A stretch of 5,117 bases of DNA from Phycisphaerales bacterium UBA1910. Its GTDB lineage: Bacteria > Planctomycetota > Phycisphaerae > Phycisphaerales > UBA1924. How positions within the stretch are numbered: position 1 is the first letter of the stretch; every line of letters starts with the position of its first letter. Of this stretch, positions 1-5,117 are shown piece after piece. Under the pieces are notes generated by a model, which searched no databases, was not told the DNA's origin, and saw only the letters and a program-made list of their open reading frames with translations. Location of the stretch: contig DDGE01000008.1 of NCBI GenBank assembly GCA_002337545.1, positions 1 to 5,117 on the forward strand, read 5' to 3'. The position numbers and the translations under genes were made by a program.

Positions 1-40
1 TGTTGGCAGCGGTTGATGAATACCGATCAGATACGGGCAT
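1..40 (-). CDS. Start of a further operon gene (3' part off-window)
   Basis: Thirteen codons are visible, reading MPVSDRYSSTAAN, and the frame is open to the window edge. The start is supported by AGGAG placed 7 nt upstream and by the 14-bp overlap with the preceding stop, in keeping with the other coupled junctions. The segment is too short for any functional assignment. Its position makes it a likely further member of the glycan operon. The main doubt is that so short an open frame could arise by chance; the ribosome-binding site is what carries the call. Confidence 0.6.
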   Translation of the reverse strand, partial: MPVSDRYSSTAAN

Positions 41-875
41 TGATTTGCTCCTGATTCCTCTCGTTCCGCCCGTATATCTTAATTGTTGCGATACCGTGCT
101 CACGGAGTATACTCGCTCGCTCCCAGAGCAAGTCTTCGATAGAGTTCGCGCTGAGAATGACAGCATCGAGGTTCATCTGGCTTGCCTGGTGGGGTGAGAC
201 GATCGGGAAACCCCAGAGCGATTCGCCAACACGACGAACATCGTCGTCGATAATGCAACAGATTTCTGTAGGCGCTTGCATGAAGGCGTCGCCTACCGCG
301 CGTGTGTGCGTGCCTGCTCCATAGATTCCAACTCGATGCTGGCCGTCGACAGCACAGCGTGCGAGTGTTTTCTTCATTGCTTCACTCCAATCTTCTCCAA
401 GATTGGCAAGCCGAAGATCGGGGTCCCATATGTCGATGAGGTGAATGAGTAGGTCGTATGCTTCTTCCGCGATACCGGGCGAACTAGGATCGAAACCCCA
501 GCGTCTTCTGACTTTGTCTGGTTGATCACACACAACACGATCTGCAAGTAAACAAGCAAGCCGTGCTGCTGATTGGCGTTGAAGGGATCCTGACTCAAGA
601 TCATCAACAACCCATTCGATCTGAACAGGTGTACCCGGAGATGTCCAGATGCTGCGAAACCAGATAAGCGGCAGCAGACAAGCGGCAGGTTCGCCTGTAA
701 GCAGGACAGAATCCATCCGGTTCGCATTCAGAGTTTCGTTGAGATCTTCAATCGCACCGGCTGCAGGGAGTGGCATTGTTCCCAGCAGAGTGGTCCACGG
801 GCTCTGATCACTCAAATGGATCACACCCGAAATAGGCGCATCATCGGTTTCGCATCTGTATTGCAGCGTGCTCAT
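27..875 (-). CDS. Two-part protein: possible degenerate GT-like N-terminus plus C-terminal Rossmann nucleotide-binding domain
   Basis: The exact function is not recognised. The C-terminal part (about residues 181-270) is a clear Rossmann-like domain. It has RVGIYGAGTHTRAVGDAF (181-198) as strand, glycine loop and helix; CCIIDDD (206-212) as the second strand ending in acids; WGFPIVSP (221-228); and LDAVILSANSIEDLLWERA (236-254). The same strand pattern occurs in the C-terminal domains of sugar C-methyltransferases (PF08484-like) and in PglD-type N-termini, where it binds a nucleotide or sugar nucleotide. The N-terminal 180 residues are diverged. ARLACLLADRVVCDQPDKVR (104-123) resembles the helix and ADxVxxxS strand of GT4 N-domains, but no glycine-loop motif precedes it, so a glycosyltransferase remnant is only an inference. 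It starts at an ATGA overlap with GGAG 7 nt upstream, and its end is overlapped by the next gene start. It is likely a sugar-modification or accessory factor of the same glycan pathway. Confidence 0.72.
   Translation of the reverse strand: MSTLQYRCETDDAPISGVIHLSDQSPWTTLLGTMPLPAAGAIEDLNETLNANRMDSVLLTGEPAACLLPLIWFRSIWTSPGTPVQIEWVVDDLESGSLQRQSAARLACLLADRVVCDQPDKVRRRWGFDPSSPGIAEEAYDLLIHLIDIWDPDLRLANLGEDWSEAMKKTLARCAVDGQHRVGIYGAGTHTRAVGDAFMQAPTEICCIIDDDVRRVGESLWGFPIVSPHQASQMNLDAVILSANSIEDLLWERASILREHGIATIKIYGRNERNQEQINARI
48..52 (-). promoter_or_regulatory. Ribosome binding site AGGAG for the downstream gene
   Basis: AGGAG lies 7 nt before the ATG at 40, within the coding end of the preceding gene. 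It is the strongest Shine-Dalgarno match in the window and the main evidence that a further gene begins at 40. Confidence 0.6.
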
Positions 876-1852
876 TGATCTGCTCCAATGCCAGTAGGTG
901 TGAGCTGGTGTTCCAGGTTTTTCCAGAATCGCATGATCCTTTGCGGCTCGAAACTGCTTGTTGTTCTACACAGTGACCGAACTTGATTGACGATCGTGTC
1001 ATTTGAGTTGGTTATCAAGGCGTTGTTCCACATCGCGCCGGCGATTGATGCCCGCTGATCTGGATGAAGTTGACACGCCAGCTCGATTGAGTTTGCAAGC
1101 GAATCAGTTGTGAGTCGATGTCGAGCAATGACATTGGTAGATTGCAGGATCTGTTCATCGTGGATGATGCTCGCGATCTGGTGTTGCGAAGCCAGCGTGG
1201 GAAGAACCGGGAGCCCGGCCTTCAGTGTGACAAGAAAACATTCTTGCCGACGCGGTGCGTCTGGTGCGTGTTCTCGAATCATCCATGTGCCGTCTGATTC
1301 AAGCATCGCCAGCGACCAACCCGCAGAGCGTGCACCGCTTGCTCGATATGACTCGATTGCGGTCGCGCGATCAACCGGGGTATCTGCCCCGAACATCATG
1401 ATAGTGGGGTTTGGGAAAATCGGCGGAGACCAGAGGTCTTGAGCGATAGGTATAGATTTGAGCAGGACGGGATCATTGGTCTGAGGTGTACCTTCGACTT
1501 GTATTTCGGTGGTGGGGAGGGAGGTGCCATGAATCGAGCGGAGTAGAACTGCGCACTGGGGGGAATCGATACACAACACAGGCATGTATCCATTGGTCAA
1601 TAGCAGCTCATGAACGCGTCTCGCGGCATATGCGGCGAAGCCGATTGCGTGAGTACCTTTGCGAACGGACAAACGATGCACATGCATCAGGCCTGATTCT
1701 TGATGTCCTGGGCGGGGTGATTGTGAACGAGAGCAGATGACTTCACACGCGATTCCAGAACGGCAGAGCACTTGGGCGAGCGCGTGCGTGTAGTGGCCGG
1801 CACTGCCGCCGGTCTCACTAAACCGAGGGGTAATCAGCACAACATTCAGCAT
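872..1852 (-). CDS. Divergent GT4-like protein, catalytic motifs apparently lost
   Basis: Related to GT4 glycosyltransferases, but probably not an ordinary active one. The N-terminus (NVVLITPRFSETGGSAGHY, residues 3-21) is a standard GT-B opening with the glycine loop, followed by helix ALAQVLCRSGIACEVIC. At 326 aa it is about 50-120 residues shorter than usual. IQVEGTPQ (117-124) lies where the upstream neighbour has VQLHTPSE, with Glu in place of His. IMMFGADTPVDRA (151-163) sits where a G-R-x(n)-K-G strand is expected but lacks it. QECFLVTLKAGLPVLPTLAS (203-222) aligns with the usual E-A-M-A-C-G-L-P-V segment, yet both Glu of EX7E are replaced (Pro200 and Val208 by my alignment), and the following GG-x-x-E is absent (SQHQI). 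No other frame supplies the missing motifs, so a recent frameshift is unlikely. It starts 7 bp inside the previous gene with GAGG upstream. It may be a partner subunit, a substrate binder or an enzyme with altered chemistry. Confidence 0.75.
   Translation of the reverse strand: MLNVVLITPRFSETGGSAGHYTHALAQVLCRSGIACEVICSRSQSPRPGHQESGLMHVHRLSVRKGTHAIGFAAYAARRVHELLLTNGYMPVLCIDSPQCAVLLRSIHGTSLPTTEIQVEGTPQTNDPVLLKSIPIAQDLWSPPIFPNPTIMMFGADTPVDRATAIESYRASGARSAGWSLAMLESDGTWMIREHAPDAPRRQECFLVTLKAGLPVLPTLASQHQIASIIHDEQILQSTNVIARHRLTTDSLANSIELACQLHPDQRASIAGAMWNNALITNSNDTIVNQVRSLCRTTSSFEPQRIMRFWKNLEHQLTPTGIGADQ
883..886 (-). promoter_or_regulatory. Ribosome binding site GGAG for the Rossmann-domain gene
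   Basis: GGAG lies 7 nt before the ATG at 875, inside the final codons of the upstream gene. The 14-base start region GGAGCAGATCAATG recurs with one change at the next gene start near position 40. Confidence 0.65.
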
Positions 1853-3198
1853 GTCGAGACCTCGGCTCGGTCGACCCAGCGCCTCACACCCTCAGATACT
1901 TCGGGTAAGCCGATATCGGGATCCAGCCCCGAGCAAATCGACTCCAGATGAGACCAAGATGCGAGCATCGCCTGACGATCACGCGATACTGGGCGATCAA
2001 TCGAGTTCTGAATAGTGTTTAGGTAGTGTTCGATGCGTTGCGCAGCGACCCGCTCGGGATCACAGAGTTGCTGTATGCGATCCCGAGCGATTCGCCCTCG
2101 CTCGACTAGACGATCTCTTGATTCATCCAGCATTTCCCGAAGGACACGGGCAAGATCGTCTGGATTGCCGGCAGTGAACGAGCAGCCCGCATCGGTCTGG
2201 CCGACCATCTCATTCATGCCGCCTTGATCACTCACGAGCACAGCTCGTGCATTCGACATCGATTCAATACATGTGTTAGGAAAGTTCTCCCAAAGCGAAG
2301 GGATAATGCAAATCAGCGAGCGTGCAAACTCATCACGCATCGCACCATGATTGAGACGCCCAAGAAAATGAACTCTGCTAGAGGCATGTGGCTCGATAAG
2401 TGTCTGTAAATATGCACGCATCGAACCGCCCCCCGGAGCACCTGATGTGTCAGCACCGGCGATTCTCAGTTGTACTGTTGGGTGCTCGCGTGCGACGCGG
2501 TTGAATGCAAGAATGAGCGACTCGACTCCCTTGCGTGGCTCTATGCGGCCCGCATAGAACACTGTCGGCGGGGTTGTATCAGGCGCTGGTGCTGGTGGGG
2601 GAGGCAGCGGACCGGTCGCGTATGGTATGACCCGCGGCATTTGTGCCAGTTGATAGTGGTCGTGTGCCCACGAAGCGATGAACTGGGAAGGCGCGAGGAT
2701 TTCGTCGGCCAGTCGCATCGCCATGCGTTCGGTCTCGAAGTACACCTTGAGAGATGTGTTCAGATCGGGCGATGACAGCGACCGCAGCACAAAGAGCTGC
2801 TCGCTCGGCGTATGCAGTTGAACAATCGTTGGGAGATGATGGCATTGGAATAACAAAGGCATTAATGCAGCGCCTTCGCATTCAGCATACTCGGCAACAT
2901 CGATTTGACCAGATCGGTGAAGGGCGATGACAATCCGGCCTGCGCTCATTGAGAATCGCAATGCAGCGTTTGTCCAGCCTCCCTTACCGAGTCCCATGGG
3001 CACGCGATGAACTGTTACGAGCCCGTCAACCTCGACGCGTGGGCGAAGCCGGTCATACGCTTGGGTAACGACATGTACCCGCACGCCAGCTTGGGCGAGA
3101 GCGGGGACGATGTAACGAACATAGGTCCCGATCCCGCCACCGAAGAATGGGGGGTATTCCCGACTGACGATCGCAACACGCGGAATACGGGGACTCAT
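1846..3198 (-). CDS. GT4-family glycosyltransferase (GT-B fold), complete
   Basis: A retaining-type glycosyltransferase expected to act in the cytoplasm on a nucleotide-sugar donor. The 450-aa length is normal to slightly long for GT4. The N-terminal domain opens with RVAIVSREYPPFFGGGIGTY (residues 7-26), the glycine-rich loop of the family, and has VQLHTPSEQ at 127-135. The C-terminal domain has FYAGRIEPRKG (214-224; the Arg and Lys usually contact donor phosphates), VHFLGRL (276-282) and an intact EX7E motif (E304 and E312, in WENFPNTCIES), then SDQGGMNEMV (323-332). A proline-rich linker (about 198-211) joins the two domains. An in-frame ATG 51 nt further upstream (3249) would give 17 extra residues and deep overlap with the previous gene. 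The start at 3198 is preferred: it makes an ATGA overlap, has AGGGG 7 nt upstream, and puts the family's first beta strand near the N-terminus. The stop overlaps the next gene by 7 bp. Substrate is unknown. Confidence 0.93.
   Translation of the reverse strand: MSPRIPRVAIVSREYPPFFGGGIGTYVRYIVPALAQAGVRVHVVTQAYDRLRPRVEVDGLVTVHRVPMGLGKGGWTNAALRFSMSAGRIVIALHRSGQIDVAEYAECEGAALMPLLFQCHHLPTIVQLHTPSEQLFVLRSLSSPDLNTSLKVYFETERMAMRLADEILAPSQFIASWAHDHYQLAQMPRVIPYATGPLPPPPAPAPDTTPPTVFYAGRIEPRKGVESLILAFNRVAREHPTVQLRIAGADTSGAPGGGSMRAYLQTLIEPHASSRVHFLGRLNHGAMRDEFARSLICIIPSLWENFPNTCIESMSNARAVLVSDQGGMNEMVGQTDAGCSFTAGNPDDLARVLREMLDESRDRLVERGRIARDRIQQLCDPERVAAQRIEHYLNTIQNSIDRPVSRDRQAMLASWSHLESICSGLDPDIGLPEVSEGVRRWVDRAEVSTC
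1860..1863 (-). promoter_or_regulatory. Ribosome binding site GAGG for the GT4-like gene
   Basis: GAGG lies 7 nt before the ATG at 1852, within the last codons of the upstream glycosyltransferase. It is a modest match to the anti-Shine-Dalgarno sequence, so re-initiation from the 7-bp overlap probably helps translation. Confidence 0.55.
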
Positions 3199-5117
3199 AA
3201 CGCAGCCCCTGTGAGCACCGGTCCGGTGTGCAGAGAGAGCTGATCGCACATCATCGAGATCAGCGACTCAGCAAATCGATACATTGATATTGAGTTGGTG
3301 ATCCGTGAGCGTGTGCCAACGGCTCTAGCTTCCCGCCAGTGTTGGTCATTGATCGCACGGAGAACGGCTGATTCGAGCTCTTGGCGGGTCGAGAAGGTCA
3401 GGGCGAGGGCATCATCCAGCAGATGCAGCGGTCGATGCTCGTCTCCATCATAGTTGAGAAGCCATGGTTGGAGTCTGTCTACAACTTCGGGCTGCGCATA
3501 CACGATATCGCCCAGTTGTTCGTGGTCCCAGCCGATCGTGGGGGACGGGATGTGCATTCTTTGTTCGATAATCGATCGCAGTTCAGGGTGATGCCGAAGC
3601 GAATAGCCGGGCTGACGATTCGTGAGCAAGCAGGCATCGGGTTCTGGCGATTGCGACCGGAACGCGTGCATCCTGTATGTATTATCTCGATAGAACTCGT
3701 CCCAACTCCGACGGGCAAGCATCAGCCCGCCGGAAAGAAAACACTCGCCAACACGCTGGTGACCACAGCCCAGAGGCGAGGCGTGAAGTTGCACTCCACT
3801 GCACTGATATGCTGCGCGTAATGCTTCGCCATGAGGAAGCTCGCCCTTGGCAAATTGTGAAAGAGTGGGGTGTTTCTCCCAGCCTTTTCCATATATGCGT
3901 AGCTCGAGGCGGTTTGCCTCAGCAATCTCTGCTGCCCATTCGAGTGTTTGATGACGAATCAAGCGTTCAAGCATCGGGTGCGTGTATTGATTCCAGAGTT
4001 GATGCTGTATCCGTGAGCCATCGAGTTCTTCGATACCGACGGCCATGTCATGATTGAACGACTTCAGGTCTGCAGCCACCAGCGAAGAGTCCCAGCGGCG
4101 AACAATGTCTTCGAGTCGATTGCGCATCGCGTGTAAATGATCATGCATGCCGACGGGGAACTGGACAATAAAATCTTCGTGATACGCTTGAGCGGGCTGC
4201 GATTGATGACTGATATACGCGATATCGCAGGTGTAACGGTCTTGAAGCTCTTCAGGAACTGGTTCAGGATGAAACTTCTGTGTTGAAACTGGTACGGGAA
4301 ACTCCAACTGGTTTCGTTCTCCATACGCCTGAACCGCTTTGGCATTGCGATAGAGATGACCGGCAATGAAATCTGTTGATTCTGGCTCAGTCGGCAGGGG
4401 GCGGAACAAGTGCGGCATCGCATCTTGAATCCAGCACACACTAACACAGCCTGTTGGAAAGAGTTCTGGACGGGTCGCGCGAGGGTAGTTCGTGGTGATG
4501 ACGATATCGGGATCGAGATCGAGGTGCGTCTTGATCGATAGCTGGGGTGACATCATCGTGTGTGTGTCGGGCTCTTCGAGAACTGTCACTCGATGCCCTA
4601 ACAACTCAAGCGATTCACTCAGGTCTTTGCAGGCGTGCTGCATGTATGAAGAATACCGGGTTGTGACGATGAGAATGTTCGCTGATGCTCCCTCACGGAA
4701 TGTCTGGAATCGTTTCTTCCAGTAGAACGCATCACGCGAAGCGGCTCGTTCTGCAATCTTCTGATTCCAGTCCGCGATGCGTCGCCCTTGCTCGTTCCAG
4801 AGGGCGGCAATCTCTTTACTTATCCAATCATTCAAATGCGGGTCATGCGTGCCGCAGGACTCAATCCGGGTGGGGAGTATGATTTTGTTCATGCGCGATG
4901 ACAATGACGAAATCAACTCCCGGCCCGCGTTGGGACCAAAGAATCCGTGAAACTGCGTGCTCGATCCTAAACCGAGTGCAATAGCCGAATCGCGGGCTCT
5001 GCTGATATCTGTTTCCACGAGATAGATCGGTGGGGTGTATCCAAACTCCATCGTCGAGAGCGATGCGATCCGCGCGTTCAGCATCTCATGGTCGTCGATC
5101 CCGACAACAATGATGCC
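3195..5117 (-). CDS. CgeB-like GT-B glycosyltransferase with extra N-terminal Rossmann-like domain (5' partial)
   Basis: Probably transfers a sugar from a nucleotide-activated donor during cytoplasmic glycan assembly. The reading frame is open to the window edge: 11 codons (GIIVVGIDDHE) precede the first visible Met at 5084 and form a convincing beta strand, so the real start is off-window. Numbering from that Met: residues 1-75 look Rossmann-like (YLVETDISRAR, then HGFFGPNAGRELI), resembling the glycine-rich domain ahead of motility-accessory-factor and some CgeB proteins (inference). Residues 80-133 form a charged helical linker. Residues 136-230 are the N-terminal GT-B half (ANILIVTTRYSS; then CVSVCWIQDAMPHLFRP, DUF3880-like). 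CDIAYISHQS at 286-295 opens the second part. Residues 394-458 (LRIYGKGW, then GHQRVGECFLSGGLMLARR) match the Glyco_trans_1_2 / CgeB C-terminal domain (PF13524). An unusual insert of about 95 residues (470-563) precedes the final helical part. The stop overlaps the next start by ATGA. Donor and acceptor are unknown. Confidence 0.82.
   Translation of the reverse strand, partial: GIIVVGIDDHEMLNARIASLSTMEFGYTPPIYLVETDISRARDSAIALGLGSSTQFHGFFGPNAGRELISSLSSRMNKIILPTRIESCGTHDPHLNDWISKEIAALWNEQGRRIADWNQKIAERAASRDAFYWKKRFQTFREGASANILIVTTRYSSYMQHACKDLSESLELLGHRVTVLEEPDTHTMMSPQLSIKTHLDLDPDIVITTNYPRATRPELFPTGCVSVCWIQDAMPHLFRPLPTEPESTDFIAGHLYRNAKAVQAYGERNQLEFPVPVSTQKFHPEPVPEELQDRYTCDIAYISHQSQPAQAYHEDFIVQFPVGMHDHLHAMRNRLEDIVRRWDSSLVAADLKSFNHDMAVGIEELDGSRIQHQLWNQYTHPMLERLIRHQTLEWAAEIAEANRLELRIYGKGWEKHPTLSQFAKGELPHGEALRAAYQCSGVQLHASPLGCGHQRVGECFLSGGLMLARRSWDEFYRDNTYRMHAFRSQSPEPDACLLTNRQPGYSLRHHPELRSIIEQRMHIPSPTIGWDHEQLGDIVYAQPEVVDRLQPWLLNYDGDEHRPLHLLDDALALTFSTRQELESAVLRAINDQHWREARAVGTRSRITNSISMYRFAESLISMMCDQLSLHTGPVLTGAAL
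3206..3210 (-). promoter_or_regulatory. Ribosome binding site AGGGG for the GT4 gene
   Basis: AGGGG lies 7 nt before the ATG at 3198, inside the end of the upstream reading frame. It decides the start in favour of 3198 over the in-frame ATG at 3249, and supports coupling through the ATGA overlap. Confidence 0.65.

Noticed and set aside
1110..1442. Plus-strand 110-residue open frame opposite the GT4-like gene
   Set aside because: It is rich in Cys, Arg and Ser, as expected for an antisense shadow, and has no supporting ribosome site or known motif that I could see.
1396..1593. Minus-strand 65-residue frame inside the GT4-like gene, as a possible frameshifted piece carrying the missing motifs
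   Set aside because: Its translation has no EX7E, glycine-loop or donor-site motifs; it is a shadow frame.
2563..2613. Proline-rich, repeat-like stretch in the GT4 gene
   Set aside because: It falls at the boundary between the two Rossmann domains and is best read as a flexible interdomain linker, not a DNA repeat.
3199..3249. Longer start for the GT4 gene at ATG 3249 (17 extra residues)
   Set aside because: It would overlap the upstream gene by 55 bp and add a non-family, Ala/Arg/His-rich leader, whereas the ATG at 3198 has a Shine-Dalgarno site and an ATGA overlap.
3381..4057. Plus-strand open frames of 146 and 126 residues opposite the CgeB-like gene
   Set aside because: Composition is low-information and matches no family, while the opposite strand encodes clear glycosyltransferase motifs throughout.
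5082..5084. Met at 5084 as the true start of the CgeB-like gene
   Set aside because: The frame is open upstream to the window edge and encodes a plausible hydrophobic beta strand, so the gene is 5' truncated by the window.
1..5117. Terminators, promoters, tRNAs, insertion-sequence ends or CRISPR repeats
   Set aside because: Coding sequence is continuous with overlapping genes; I saw no stem-loop plus T-run, no direct-repeat array and no transposase motif.

Overview
The window holds a tightly packed, minus-strand operon fragment. It contains three complete genes, the 3' part of a fourth (running off the right edge) and the first 13 codons of a fifth (running off the left edge). Transcription runs from high to low coordinates. 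Every junction overlaps: 4 bp (ATGA), 7 bp, 4 bp (ATGA) and 14 bp. There is no intergenic DNA, internal promoter or terminator, so this looks like one co-transcribed, translationally coupled unit whose promoter lies to the right of the window.

Layout in transcription order. (1) 3195-5117: a large CgeB-like GT-B glycosyltransferase with an extra N-terminal Rossmann-like domain; its start is off-window. (2) 1846-3198: a complete, canonical GT4-family glycosyltransferase of 450 aa. (3) 872-1852: a 326-aa GT4-like protein with eroded catalytic motifs. (4) 27-875: a 282-aa protein with an N-terminal part that may be a GT-like remnant, followed by a Rossmann nucleotide-binding domain of the sugar-modification type. 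(5) 1-40: the start of a further gene, called from an ATG with a strong AGGAG.

The genes together indicate synthesis of a surface or secreted glycan: a polysaccharide, or glycosylation of a surface protein such as flagellin or S-layer. Acceptor and sugar donors cannot be read from the window. Genes 1 and 2 look catalytically competent. Gene 3, and perhaps the N-terminus of gene 4, look like relatives of glycosyltransferases that may have a non-catalytic, partner or altered role.

The organism is a bacterium that uses Shine-Dalgarno sites (each visible start has a purine-rich site exactly 7 nt upstream). GC content, sampled by eye, is about 50-60%. CgeB-type enzymes with accessory N-terminal domains and Rossmann-tailed glycan proteins would fit an environmental lineage such as Planctomycetota, but this is a weak guess; no marker gene is present. 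No RNA genes, mobile elements, CRISPR arrays or substantial repeats were seen.
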